Assembly (NCBI RefSeq): GCF_031451695.1
Contig: NZ_JARWAM010000003.1
Location: 1 to 64,000 of the forward strand
DNA from: Franzmannia qiaohouensis
GTDB taxonomy: Bacteria > Pseudomonadota > Gammaproteobacteria > Pseudomonadales > Halomonadaceae
DNA length: 64,000 bases
Direction: 5' to 3'
A program made the position numbers and the translations under genes. Under the pieces are notes generated by a model. The model saw only the letters and a list, made by a program, of their open reading frames with translations, was not told the DNA's origin and did no database searches. Of this stretch, positions 1-9,073 are shown piece by piece; the first letter of the stretch is position 1; each line of letters opens with the position of its first letter.

Positions 1-11
1 TTTGGTCGGTA

Positions 12-46
12 AAGCAGGGAGGGTACCGGCGCTGGCCCTCCTGCTT
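12..46. terminator. Imperfect hairpin after the methyltransferase-DUF262-HEPN cassette
   Basis: Arms AAGCAGG-G-AGGG (12-23) and CCCTCCTGCTT (36-46) pair with a single bulged G. The hairpin lies 32 bases beyond the stop codon of the HEPN gene on the minus strand. No clear T-run follows, so termination is a guess from position. Confidence 0.35.
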
Positions 47-77
47 CTACCGGGTGGTCCAAAGTGCTGCGGTTATT

Positions 78-749
78 CTATGAATCTAGGGATACAACTC
101 TCACTAGATCATCAACCACACTCACAACTGTATGCTCTAGCTCACAATACACATCCTCATCAATACCATCTTTAGCTGAGCCGTGAGCAACATCATTTCT
201 CCTACGGAGTAGGTGCTGAATAGTTCCAGTCCATGGATCAACTAGTGATGGCTCCAAACCCAGCCTAAACAAAATCTTTCTTAGCACCACAGGCTTAAGG
301 TTAGACTCAGTATCAACTATTGAGTCAACATCAATTGAGACAGCACGTTGATAAAAGTCATGAAGTGAAACAAGAAACTCTTTATCACGTGCAAATCGAT
401 GGACCTTAGCATCATCCGGAAGGTCTTTCTTAAACACCCTACATTTTGAACTAGGATCTCTCAAAGCCTGAAAAACATCTGCCAGAGAAGCAGCTGATAT
501 TGCTTCATTAGCTTGCTCTACAAGCAGGCCAGAAGCATTAATAGAATTAACATAAGTAAACAAAATCGCTTTTGACACACCTTCAAAATGCGAATAGAGC
601 ATTACAACCAATGATTTTCTATATATTTTCCTGTCAGTCTCGCTATCGATATAGCTCAGACGATTCTTAAGAAACCTAAGCTCTGATTCACGCCACTCTC
701 TTTCTACCTCTATCTGGGCTCGTATATCTTCAAGGTCTAACATAAGCAC
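78..749 (-). CDS. MAE_28990/MAE_18760-like HEPN protein, putative RNase effector
   Basis: About 223 residues. The helical protein has the family-like stretch SHFEG near residues 53-57 and a C-terminal RRRNDVAHG at 182-190, which holds the HEPN R-x4-H motif (R184, H189). HEPN proteins of this type are commonly metal-independent RNases in conflict systems. The first codon of the long frame is GTG at 749, with GGAAGG seven to eight bases upstream; an ATG at 743 is the alternative. The frame overlaps the 3' end of the DUF262 gene by 13 bases, so the two are translationally coupled. It is the last gene of a three-gene AT-rich cargo cassette. RNase activity is inferred from the motif. Confidence 0.75.
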   Translation of the reverse strand: MLMLDLEDIRAQIEVEREWRESELRFLKNRLSYIDSETDRKIYRKSLVVMLYSHFEGVSKAILFTYVNSINASGLLVEQANEAISAASLADVFQALRDPSSKCRVFKKDLPDDAKVHRFARDKEFLVSLHDFYQRAVSIDVDSIVDTESNLKPVVLRKILFRLGLEPSLVDPWTGTIQHLLRRRNDVAHGSAKDGIDEDVYCELEHTVVSVVDDLVRVVSLDS

Positions 750-1867
750 TCAGCGACCTTCCTTTCAACAAACTCGACCCTTTGATTTAGGGCAGCCGAA
801 TAGTTTTTCCCACCTCCTGTCGTCAACCTCTTAAACTCAGGGTCGCTTTTTATGGATCTCAGCCCTTCGAAGACCACTTCCCTCTCATCTTGATCTAGCG
901 CACTTATTTCACCAAGATACTTCTGCAGACCTAAAGAAAACGCCTCGAAGTGTAATGATGAAAAGTATCCCATCGGATTCCCGCGACTATTATATCCAGA
1001 GAACGCGCCATTCCCAAACGCTTCATTAAGAAAGTCGAAGGTTGTTTCAAAGGCAGCTTTCTCAACCCTATAATCAAATGAAACTGACTTACTTGAGTCA
1101 GCAACAGACTCCATGTAAGACGTCAGAAACTCGCCAACCTCCTTTGAGTACCCTTCACGATTATTTTTTAATGCAAAAAACCTTAAAACATATTCTTCAA
1201 GGTACATTTGCTCTCGCTTTTCATCCGTTAGTTGTTCCATGCACTCTAGGTAACTTGGCAGTTTAGCCATATCCTTGAGAAAATCATTAAAAGTATTATC
1301 CAGAAGCCTGATAGTACAATTCCTAATCTCTTGAGGACTAAGTATCTCCCCCCCAGTATTGAGGCGCTTAAACATATGGTAACGGAACTGGTTTTCCGTT
1401 TCTCTACGAAGAACCTCCATTCTAATAAAATGCCGCTTTAGCTTTATCTGTATCGCTTGTGGAAGGCTTTCGTACGTGGAGCCATTCAAGTCAGGAAGCA
1501 CATCACAACCAGTTAAAACCAGCCCCCCGCCCTCATCATCTGACTTATTTGGGTGAATACCCCTAAAATGAAAGTAAGAAGAGATCCTCTGCAAACCATC
1601 AATCAGCTCGTAAATCCCATCCTCAACCTCTATCAAATAAATAGGCGGTATAGGAAGCTCTAGGATAAGTGACTCTATAAATTGCGACTGCTTGCTTTCT
1701 GGCCAACGAAATAGCCTTTGGTATTCCGGAGATATGACAAGCTCGCCACTTCGGTACATATCAAAAAGTTCGTTGAATGAAACATCAAGAGCCCTTGTCC
1801 TGACACGCGTAACCGCAGAGTCCACGGCCGTTATAAGCTGCGCGGGAGTGGCTTTATCATCAGTCAT
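737..1867 (-). CDS. DUF262 (GmrSD N-terminal-like) ParB-fold NTPase/nuclease-type protein
   Basis: 376 residues. The N-terminal half has the DUF262 hallmarks: a YQR-x-FRW stretch near residues 49-55 and IDGLQR near 89-94, matching the usual DGQQR motif of the ParB/sulfiredoxin fold. Related domains occur in GmrS of the GmrSD type IV restriction enzyme and in SspE, where they use nucleotides to drive DNA cleavage. No C-terminal DUF1524 HNH motif is visible, so the effector is probably separate and may be the HEPN protein encoded next. The start overlaps the methyltransferase stop by 4 bases (ATGA). Confidence 0.8.
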   Translation of the reverse strand: MTDDKATPAQLITAVDSAVTRVRTRALDVSFNELFDMYRSGELVISPEYQRLFRWPESKQSQFIESLILELPIPPIYLIEVEDGIYELIDGLQRISSYFHFRGIHPNKSDDEGGGLVLTGCDVLPDLNGSTYESLPQAIQIKLKRHFIRMEVLRRETENQFRYHMFKRLNTGGEILSPQEIRNCTIRLLDNTFNDFLKDMAKLPSYLECMEQLTDEKREQMYLEEYVLRFFALKNNREGYSKEVGEFLTSYMESVADSSKSVSFDYRVEKAAFETTFDFLNEAFGNGAFSGYNSRGNPMGYFSSLHFEAFSLGLQKYLGEISALDQDEREVVFEGLRSIKSDPEFKRLTTGGGKNYSAALNQRVEFVERKVAECLC

Positions 1868-3204
1868 ATTGCCTCCATTATCACCACTGCTTCAGAATGT
1901 TTTGTTTTTTCCCTATACTTAGAAGACCGCGAGTTGATCTGGGACAAAAAGCGGCTAACATCATAACTCACTGCGATCTCAGAGTTTAAAGAAAGCGATT
2001 GGGCCATTTCGACATAAAGCTCTGGCAAGTTCACATAAACGTCCTTATAGTAGGAGCTTTGCACAACAAGCGCAGCAACACCCCCGGGTTTCAAGACTCT
2101 TCTCAATTCTTTTATCGAAAGCATTGAGTCAGAAAAATACTGAGCGTACGTCTTAAAGTAATAGCTTTCAGAAGACTTACTTGGGTGTCTTTTAATGCTC
2201 TCCAAAATGCTAGCAACACCATCTGGAAAAGATGCTAAGCTGGGAGAAACGCAACCCTTTCTTGCAAGCGGGGTCCCCATGCTTTTACGTCGCAACATGT
2301 CATAATCACTCTTATCACCATGAACTCCAAGAGCTGCCAGTTCAAAAGAGGTACTAACCACGTAATCAATCCTAGTACAATAAGGCGGCGAGGTAACAAC
2401 CAGATCAATAGTGGAATCCTCTAAAGGTAGTAGCCTAGAATCGCCAAGGCTCACCTTTGAGCCTATAGAAGGCCTTTCTTCAACCTCTATAAGATTTTCA
2501 CCCATTTCCCTGAGATTGGCGATCCACTTGACACATAGGTCTTCTGGCCTATATTTAGGAGGACGCTCTCGCTTCTTCATCCAAGTCGGATTAGATGTTT
2601 TTTGGACGCCAGAAAGCTCACGAGCAGAGCGCAGAAGAGCCAACATAAGAAACGAAGCTAACGGAGGCAGGGCAACTTCTGAAGGTTTAAGAGCCTTACC
2701 ATCACGATCAGCCAGATTCTCTAGAACCCCACGCTCAATCGCACGATATGTGCGTATTACTGCAGGGCACAACCACCCCCTGAGGGGGTCATTGTTTTTC
2801 ACTCTACCTTCTTCCAAAAAGCTGCCTTTTGCTAGCCGAGATGCTAGACCGATCACATATAGCGCATCGCTAGCTCGAGCAAGCTTTGCAGAGGCCACTA
2901 ATGTAGCAACAGGGTTTATATCAAACCCTATTGCAGAATATCCCAAAGAGTCGGCCACCTTCGTTGTGGTACCACACCCATTCCATGGATCAAGGATTTT
3001 AGAGCCCACTGGAAGCTCAGCTGCTAAAATTGCAGACTTTGCAAAACCCTCAGTGAAACCTGCATAGTATGAGTACCAAGATTCAACCCCGACTTCCTTG
3101 CCTGGTCGCCTTTTTGCGTTAAATTCATGACTGGAAAACCCTCCAACCATTTTAGAAGATAAAGAGAGCGCACTACCTGCCTTTGTCAATTCCCGCATAC
3201 CCAT
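1864..3204 (-). CDS. SAM-dependent DNA amino-methyltransferase (TSPPY type)
   Basis: 446 residues. Motif I is ILDPWNGCGTT at 70-80, a variant of the usual DPFxGxGTT, and is followed by FDINPVA. The catalytic motif IV is TSPPY at 271-275. The order I then IV, and the SPPY form, suit an N4-cytosine or N6-adenine exocyclic methylase. The roughly 180 residues between them may hold the target recognition region. It is the first gene of the cassette and probably marks self DNA for the DUF262-HEPN pair. It has no classical restriction endonuclease partner. The start at 3204 has only a weak Shine-Dalgarno; a second ATG lies at 3198. Base composition is clearly lower in GC than the flanking conjugation genes, which points to acquired cargo. 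Confidence 0.85.
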   Translation of the reverse strand: MGMRELTKAGSALSLSSKMVGGFSSHEFNAKRRPGKEVGVESWYSYYAGFTEGFAKSAILAAELPVGSKILDPWNGCGTTTKVADSLGYSAIGFDINPVATLVASAKLARASDALYVIGLASRLAKGSFLEEGRVKNNDPLRGWLCPAVIRTYRAIERGVLENLADRDGKALKPSEVALPPLASFLMLALLRSARELSGVQKTSNPTWMKKRERPPKYRPEDLCVKWIANLREMGENLIEVEERPSIGSKVSLGDSRLLPLEDSTIDLVVTSPPYCTRIDYVVSTSFELAALGVHGDKSDYDMLRRKSMGTPLARKGCVSPSLASFPDGVASILESIKRHPSKSSESYYFKTYAQYFSDSMLSIKELRRVLKPGGVAALVVQSSYYKDVYVNLPELYVEMAQSLSLNSEIAVSYDVSRFLSQINSRSSKYREKTKHSEAVVIMEAI

Positions 3205-3283
3205 TGAGCTTTACTCATTAAATAATATTACAAATGCGCCCGACACGAACGCAAAGCCCCTACATTACACTTTCGCTCCAAAA

Positions 3284-3313
3284 ATAACAAGCATAGATAA
3301 AGCATTATGTCAA
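3284..3313 (-). promoter_or_regulatory. Candidate sigma-70 promoter for the methyltransferase cassette
   Basis: On the minus strand a perfect -35 TTGACA (3308-3313) is followed 18 bases later by TGTTAT (3284-3289), a 4/6 match to the -10. It lies just past the traC stop codon, so the cassette has its own promoter and need not depend on transfer-operon read-through. Confidence 0.5.
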
Positions 3314-3320
3314 CAGATGA

Positions 3321-6239
3321 TTAGCCAATACCTCTTGCACGATCAAGTCGTTCCGATATCGAAATTACCGCCTCGAGTTCCGAGCAGCCCTGCTCGCGCA
3401 TCACCCGCATGCGCTCGGCCTTCTCCTCGCCCTCGGTGCCGGCCAGGGCCAGGTAGAGGCTGGGGGGCACCACCCGGAACAGTGCTTCCAGGCGCCCTGA
3501 CAGCACCACCCCCTCGGTGTATTTCTTGGAGACCTTGGTGGCGGAAGCCATCAGCTTGCGCTGGGTGGCGGTGAGCTCCTTGAAGCGGCTGACCTGCTCG
3601 ATCTCGTCCGGGGGCATGTAGAGGCACAGCCAGAACTCGATCATGTTGAGCAGCTTGCGGGCCGCGTCCGGGAAGTCCTCGAGGTTCTGGGTGGCCATCC
3701 AGATCCAGTGGGAGAGCTTGCGGCCCATCTTGCCCACCTTAACCAGATAGGGGCTGAGCAGCGGGTTGAAGGTGAGCAGGTGGCACTCGTCGATGACCTG
3801 GACGATGGGCCGCCCGCTGTACTGGTCGCGCTCGGCCAGGTTGGTGATCATGTTGGTCACGCTGATTACCGCCAGGGCGAGCTGGGCCTCGTAGCCCTCT
3901 CGGGCGAAGTGGGCCAGATCGATGATGGTCACGTCGCACTCGGGCCAGGCGGTACCGGGGCGGTTGAACACCTCGCCGTCGAAGCCGTCGCAGAACAGCC
4001 CCATGGCCTCGCCCATGTCATAGGCGCGGCGCTGCCGCTCCTCGGGAATCTCCGTATCGCATGAGATCGCATAGAGCGCCTCGCGCACGTCCTGGGTCAT
4101 GCAGTCGCGGCCCTCTTCCCGGCAGCGCTCCGCCGCTCGGTAGATGGCGTCGCGCACCATGCGCCGGTCGGCGCGGCGAAACTCCCGCTCCTCCTTGGGG
4201 TCGCCGCCGGTGATCATCAGCCGGGCGGTGATCTCCATCTCGCCCAGCAGGTCGCGCTCCTCATCGGGCTGCTCCTCGTCCTCCTCCAGAGGCGCCTCCT
4301 CAAAGGGGTTGGCGTCCTCGGTATCCCGGGCCAGACGCCGCTCCTCCACCTCGTTTTCCAGCAGCCGCGTGGCCGCCGCGAACGGCGGCAGCCGGGCCCC
4401 GCAGCCCGGCGAGAGTTTGACCTGGTTGACGCTCATCCCCTTGCGCTCGAAATACTGGCCCAGCAGCCCGAAGCTGTTGCCCACCTCGATGATGAAAAGC
4501 CGCGGGCGATGCATGGCCATGACCTGGCTCAGCACGCCGTTCAGGGTGGCCGACTTGCCGGCCCCAGTAGGGCCGAACACCAGCATGTGGGCGTTGGCCG
4601 AGCGGTCCTCGAGGTTCAGCGGGTCGAAGCTGAAGGTCTCGCCACCGCGGTTGAAGAAGGTCATGCCGGGGTGGCCGGTCCCGCGGCCGCGCCCGAACAC
4701 TGGCGCCAGGTTGGCCAGGTGGTGGACGTAATTGAACTGGGTATACCAGCGGTTCTTGCGATCCTGCTCCGGGTCGAAGTTCATCGGCAGCCAGCGCAGG
4801 TAGGTGTTCAGGCCGGCGACCTCGTCTTCCGGGTCCACCGGCGAGAGGTTCACCTGCAGCAGCTGAGTCGCCAGCTCCAGGCTGCGCTGCTGAAGATCCT
4901 GCTCGTCCTCGCCCATCAGGGTGAATGCCAGAGTGCTCTGGTAGAGCTTGTGGTTCTGTCCCAGGTAGCGACGGGCGGTGTCGCAGTCTTCGCGTACCTG
5001 GCGAGCCAGCACGCTGTCGCCCACCGCCTTGCTGTGTAGGCGGTTGATATGGTCCTCCAGGGGTTCCTGAGGCGTCGCCACGATGGTCAGCACCGCCTCG
5101 GTGCCCTCGGGCAGCTTGTCCATCAGGGCGTTGCTCGCCTGGCCATCGGAGCGGCGCACCTCGCCGGTGAGATGGCCCACCACCGGGGCCCGGCGCATCT
5201 CCTCCACCACCACGCAGCACTGGGGCAGCCCATCGAACCACCAGAGCCCGGTCTCCACATCGCCTCGGGGCGAGTTGAAGAGCATTCCCTCGGCCAGGTC
5301 GTAGTTCCAGGCCACGTCACCGGCGTACTCGGGGTAGTCGCACAGGACGTAGAAGCGCGCCGGGTCATCGGGGGCCAGCCGCGGCCGCGGGTTGAAGCGC
5401 GGCAGCAGCCAGCGGTGAAAGGCGCGCCCATCGTAGCGCTCCAGGCGCAGGCCCGCGCCGTGCAGCGCGGCGGCCAGCCGGTCGTAGACCTGATTGGCGG
5501 CCTGTTCGGGGGAAAGCCCCCGCTGACGCTCTCCCGCCTGGCGCTTCTTGCCGAGCCAGCTGTAGAGCACCAGGCGCGTGCGGCGGGTCTGGCCCCGCCA
5601 GCGGGTCTGGGTCACCCCGTCATCCTGGAACAGCCCGCCCGGCTTGGAGATCGCCTTGAGGTGGGCGCCCATGCTCGCCAGCCAGTCCTGGGTGAACTCG
5701 GTCTCCCGGGCCCGGGGGCGCACATAGTCGCGCATGCGCTCCAGGTCGGGGCGGGCGTCGACCTCATCCTTGACGAAGAGCTGCACCACCCAAGGATGCT
5801 GCTCATACTCCGGCAGGCTGTCCTGAAAGGCGGCCTCGATCTGGTCGCGAATCGCCTCCAGAGACTCCGGGGCGCGGCCCTCGGTGGCGATGGGGAAGAC
5901 CTCGGCCACCACCCCCACTGAGACGCCGTCTTCCAGCAGAAAGCAGCCCGACTCGGGCAGGTACTCCACCCAGGGCAGGTAGTTGCTGAACGAGGGCGCC
6001 CGGCGGAAGTGCGCGCGCAGCTCGGCCACGGAAGGCGCCTTGCCCCGGGGCAGGGCCAGCGGCCGGCCGTGAACGTCGCTGCTGAGCGCGGCCAGCGCCT
6101 CCGGCTCGGCCGCTGGCGTATCGTACTGCTCGGCCTCATCCCGGCCTGAAAGCACGGTTTCCTGCGTCTGGCCGGGCTCGCTGTCGCCGGCCGGGGCGCT
6201 GCCAAACAGCCGGTTCATCAGGTCGTCGAACTTGGACAT
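3321..6239 (-). CDS. traC: Conjugative transfer ATPase TraC/VirB4, PFL_4706 family (TIGR03744)
   Basis: 972 residues. This is the VirB4-class ATPase that powers pilus assembly and transfer by the ICE mating apparatus at the inner membrane. Walker A is FGPTGAGKSAT near residue 555. Walker B is VQVIDECHLL near residue 815, followed by a helicase-like TQN segment. A long acidic, charged insertion (about 650-690) separates the two. The start overlaps the stop of the upstream lipoprotein gene by one base. Length and gene order match PFGI-1-class elements. It is the last conserved transfer gene in the window; cargo follows it. Confidence 0.95.
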   Translation of the reverse strand: MSKFDDLMNRLFGSAPAGDSEPGQTQETVLSGRDEAEQYDTPAAEPEALAALSSDVHGRPLALPRGKAPSVAELRAHFRRAPSFSNYLPWVEYLPESGCFLLEDGVSVGVVAEVFPIATEGRAPESLEAIRDQIEAAFQDSLPEYEQHPWVVQLFVKDEVDARPDLERMRDYVRPRARETEFTQDWLASMGAHLKAISKPGGLFQDDGVTQTRWRGQTRRTRLVLYSWLGKKRQAGERQRGLSPEQAANQVYDRLAAALHGAGLRLERYDGRAFHRWLLPRFNPRPRLAPDDPARFYVLCDYPEYAGDVAWNYDLAEGMLFNSPRGDVETGLWWFDGLPQCCVVVEEMRRAPVVGHLTGEVRRSDGQASNALMDKLPEGTEAVLTIVATPQEPLEDHINRLHSKAVGDSVLARQVREDCDTARRYLGQNHKLYQSTLAFTLMGEDEQDLQQRSLELATQLLQVNLSPVDPEDEVAGLNTYLRWLPMNFDPEQDRKNRWYTQFNYVHHLANLAPVFGRGRGTGHPGMTFFNRGGETFSFDPLNLEDRSANAHMLVFGPTGAGKSATLNGVLSQVMAMHRPRLFIIEVGNSFGLLGQYFERKGMSVNQVKLSPGCGARLPPFAAATRLLENEVEERRLARDTEDANPFEEAPLEEDEEQPDEERDLLGEMEITARLMITGGDPKEEREFRRADRRMVRDAIYRAAERCREEGRDCMTQDVREALYAISCDTEIPEERQRRAYDMGEAMGLFCDGFDGEVFNRPGTAWPECDVTIIDLAHFAREGYEAQLALAVISVTNMITNLAERDQYSGRPIVQVIDECHLLTFNPLLSPYLVKVGKMGRKLSHWIWMATQNLEDFPDAARKLLNMIEFWLCLYMPPDEIEQVSRFKELTATQRKLMASATKVSKKYTEGVVLSGRLEALFRVVPPSLYLALAGTEGEEKAERMRVMREQGCSELEAVISISERLDRARGIG

Positions 6240-6778
6240 CAGCGCGCCCTCCCCTCGTCACCCTGGCTCTCAAGCGTTGCGCTTGGGCGGGCGCTCTCGC
6301 CGGGCATGGCGTACTGGGTGCGCTGGTAGAGGGGAAACACCGTGGAGTAGCCGGGTACCGGCACCTGCTCGGCCCCCGCTAGATGGGGAAAGACGTACAT
6401 CACCAGATCCGGGTTGGGCAGGCGACGAAACTGGCTGTAGATCTCGTTGCTGGCGTCGCGGCTGTAGCGCAGCTGCTCGCTGACCAGCTCCGGGCTCTCC
6501 AGGGGCCGGCGCAGCTCGCTGCGCACGTCCAGCAGGCGGCGTTCGCCGGTGCTGTGGCCGGCCTGGTTCTGCCAGATCTCCATCATGGTGGTATCGCCCA
6601 CCGGCATCAGCTCCTCCTGGGAGGTGGCGCAGCCCGCCACCAGCAGGGTGGCCATCAGCGCTGCCAGCGGCCTCGCGGCGCATTTTGCAGCACTTCTCGC
6701 AGCGCTATTTCCGGCGCTATATGCGACGCTATTTTCTGCACTACGGCAGATCGAGGACATCCGCGCCCGTGCGGTCAT
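6239..6778 (-). CDS. Conjugative transfer region lipoprotein, TIGR03751 family
   Basis: 179 residues. A hydrophobic stretch ending in the lipobox LVAGC near residues 40-44 marks an exported lipoprotein. In this ICE class it sits between the TraB-like and VirB4-like genes, and is probably the outer-membrane lipoprotein of the mating channel (VirB7/TraV role, inferred). The ATG at 6778 has AGGAGG eight bases upstream, and the gene overlaps the 3' end of the preceding gene by 38 bases. The stretch before the hydrophobic core is unusually long and repetitive (alternating small residues, for example NSVAYSAGNSAARSA), so a later start is possible. Confidence 0.85.
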   Translation of the reverse strand: MTARARMSSICRSAENSVAYSAGNSAARSAAKCAARPLAALMATLLVAGCATSQEELMPVGDTTMMEIWQNQAGHSTGERRLLDVRSELRRPLESPELVSEQLRYSRDASNEIYSQFRRLPNPDLVMYVFPHLAGAEQVPVPGYSTVFPLYQRTQYAMPGESARPSATLESQGDEGRAR

Positions 6779-8186
6779 ATCGCACCCTCCTTCCTTGTGT
6801 CTCGTAGTCGATGGGCAGCTCACGCTCGATATGGATGGCCACCGGCTGGCCGGGCGGCACGTACACGGCATCGAAGGTCTGGCCGAAGCGCTCCTGCACC
6901 CACTGGCGCACGTCGGAAACGCCGCCGGCCAGGGCCTGGCTGGCCGCATAGCGGCCGGAGCTGCCGGTGAGGCCGCTGACCACGCCGCCGCTGTCCACGC
7001 TGGTGGTGACCTCGCCCATGGCGACGGCATTGGCGCTCTGCTCGGCGGCGCCGAGGATGAAGCTAGTCAGCAGGAACTGCTGGGCATTGGTCTTACGCTC
7101 CCCGGGGATGCAGGGCAGGCCCCGCGGGTCGGAGAGCCAGCCGATGGTGGTGCGTCCGGAGCCGTCACCGGAATTGACGTCCTCAGGGGCCGGCAGGGTA
7201 CGCACGGTGCCGTCCTCGAAGATGAAGGTCATCGAGTTGACCTGGCCGCGCACGCAGGAGAGCGTCCAATCCCCTGTCGCCGTACCGCTGACGATGGCGC
7301 TCTCCACCTCCGGCAGGGTGACGCCGTTGGCGGTGAGGTTCTCGCGGCCGATCACCACCTTGAACGGGTAGGGGTCGTTGACGGTGCCATCGATGGGCAC
7401 CCGGCCCAGCAGCGCCGTCATGGCCACCGAGCCCATCAGGGTGGAGTTCTCCGGCAGCGTATAGACGGGCTCTACGCTGGCTTCATCGGGGCGGCCGGTC
7501 ACCCGGCTCTCCACCGCACTGGAAGCGCGCTGGGCCGCTTCGCCCAGCTCACCGGCGGCATCACCGAAGCGGGTCGGGAAGGTGGTCTCGCCGCGCCCAC
7601 GCTCATCCTCTTGGGCGTCCAGGGGCTCGACCCAGGTCAGCGCCTGCGCCGAGCCGGGGCCCGAGTAGGCCGTCCCATTCGGTCCACCGCCACCTTCCAG
7701 CCCTAAGCCAATGGGCAGGTCGTCGTCGCGCTGCCCATCCACCTGGCGGCGCAGCTGGTCCAGCTGACGCTGCAGGGTGCCAAGCATGGAGCTGTCCGGC
7801 TGGGACTGGCCGATCTCCTGACGCAGCCGTTCGCGCTCCCGGCGCAGCGCCTCGTCGATGGCGCCGTCCACGTCCTGGTTGCGGGTCATCAGCCGCTCGT
7901 TCTGGTCGCGCAGCGCCTGGGTTTCCGCCTGGGCCTGCTCCAGATCGCGACGCATGGCCTGCACGTGGCCAACCAACGTGGCCACGGTATCCCGCGGGGT
8001 ATCCCCCTCGATGCCGAGCGCCTGCAGCTCGTCGTCGCTCAGGGTCAGCGTCGGATCTGCCTCCGCGGTCTCGGCGTCCGTGCCGGCATCGCCGCCGCCG
8101 CTCAGGCCGCGCACCACGATCAGCAGCACGATTACCAGCAGAGCCGGGACCAGCACCTTCAGCAGGGTGTTGCTGCGCAGGGTCAT
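6741..8186 (-). CDS. ICE protein PFL_4705 family (TIGR03752), VirB10/TraB-like
   Basis: 481 residues. An N-terminal membrane anchor (about residues 10-27, rich in V, L and I) is followed by a coiled-coil stretch (about 60-130) and a periplasmic beta domain. This is the layout of the TraB/VirB10 scaffold that spans the envelope and links inner-membrane ATPases to the outer-membrane pore. The start ATG at 8186 overlaps the stop of the VirB9-like gene by 4 bases, and the end overlaps the lipoprotein gene, as expected for a tightly coupled secretion operon. Confidence 0.92.
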   Translation of the reverse strand: MTLRSNTLLKVLVPALLVIVLLIVVRGLSGGGDAGTDAETAEADPTLTLSDDELQALGIEGDTPRDTVATLVGHVQAMRRDLEQAQAETQALRDQNERLMTRNQDVDGAIDEALRRERERLRQEIGQSQPDSSMLGTLQRQLDQLRRQVDGQRDDDLPIGLGLEGGGGPNGTAYSGPGSAQALTWVEPLDAQEDERGRGETTFPTRFGDAAGELGEAAQRASSAVESRVTGRPDEASVEPVYTLPENSTLMGSVAMTALLGRVPIDGTVNDPYPFKVVIGRENLTANGVTLPEVESAIVSGTATGDWTLSCVRGQVNSMTFIFEDGTVRTLPAPEDVNSGDGSGRTTIGWLSDPRGLPCIPGERKTNAQQFLLTSFILGAAEQSANAVAMGEVTTSVDSGGVVSGLTGSSGRYAASQALAGGVSDVRQWVQERFGQTFDAVYVPPGQPVAIHIERELPIDYETQGRRVRYDRTGADVLDLP

Positions 8187-9073
8187 GAGGTGCCCTCCTC
8201 GGCCTGATTCATCTCCTCCAGCGGTATCAGTGCCCTGTCCAGACCGCCGCGCCGGGTGACCAGAAAGACCGTGGTGGTGTCCTCCACGGAGCCCCGCGGG
8301 GCCAGGTAGGGGTGCATGAAGGTCGCGGAGTAGAACTCCCCCTGCAGCCAGCGCGGGTCGAGCTCGAAGGCGCGTCGCCGGTCGTTGTTCTCGAGCTTCA
8401 CCGCGGTGACCGTCCAGCCATCGAGCCGCCAGGCGCCCAGGGGCGTGGCGGTCACCGGCAGCGACGGCAGCAGGGTGCCAAGCGACTCGGGCAGCCGCAT
8501 GGGCACGCGAGAGACGCCGCGCAGGGGCTCGATGGTCCGCTGCGGCGCATAGAGGGACTGGGCGGCATGCCGAGTGAGCAGCACGGGCACCGGCGTGGCG
8601 GTGGCCCGTTGGGCCTCACCGTCTGACGCCTGAGCAGAAGGCCAGGACGCCTCTGACGCCTGCGCCCCGCTGCTACCCGAGGACGAACCCGTCGAAGCAC
8701 TTGCCCTGGCCGGCGACGCCTCGCGGCTGTCCACTACCAGGATCTCCTCGCTGCTGGCTCCCTCCCGGGCGGAGAGGTCCAGCAGCAGCACATCTCCGCT
8801 CTCCACGTCCTGCACCCGCACGCGCTGGGTCTCGAAGGCCTCGAAGGCCTTCAGGTAGAGCACGCCCCCGGCGCTCTGGACGCGCAGCACCTCGGGGTTG
8901 GCCAGGGCCGGCGGCAGCCCCACCCGCACGTTGCGGTCCAGGGTGACGATGCGCTCCTCATCCACCGGCAGCGGTATCTCCAGGGGGCGGCGCTCCCAGG
9001 GCATGACCTCCACCGCCAGGGCATCGCCGGCCAGCGCCGCGCTCGCCAGGCAGGCCAGTATCACGCACTTCAT
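8183..9073 (-). CDS. ICE protein PFL_4704 family (TIGR03749), TraK/VirB9-like
   Basis: 296 residues with a clear signal peptide (MKCVILACLASAALAGDALA). The mature protein is a secreted beta-rich factor, by family the VirB9/TraK-like component of the outer-membrane core complex. A Ser/Ala-rich linker lies near residues 120-160. The start overlaps the stop of the preceding gene by 4 bases. Confidence 0.9.
   Translation of the reverse strand: MKCVILACLASAALAGDALAVEVMPWERRPLEIPLPVDEERIVTLDRNVRVGLPPALANPEVLRVQSAGGVLYLKAFEAFETQRVRVQDVESGDVLLLDLSAREGASSEEILVVDSREASPARASASTGSSSGSSGAQASEASWPSAQASDGEAQRATATPVPVLLTRHAAQSLYAPQRTIEPLRGVSRVPMRLPESLGTLLPSLPVTATPLGAWRLDGWTVTAVKLENNDRRRAFELDPRWLQGEFYSATFMHPYLAPRGSVEDTTTVFLVTRRGGLDRALIPLEEMNQAEEGTS

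Noticed and set aside
78..3204. BREX, DISARM or Ssp phosphorothioation system
   Set aside because: None of the defining partners (PglZ/BrxC, DrmA/DrmB, SspBCD) is present; only a methylase, DUF262 and HEPN are seen.
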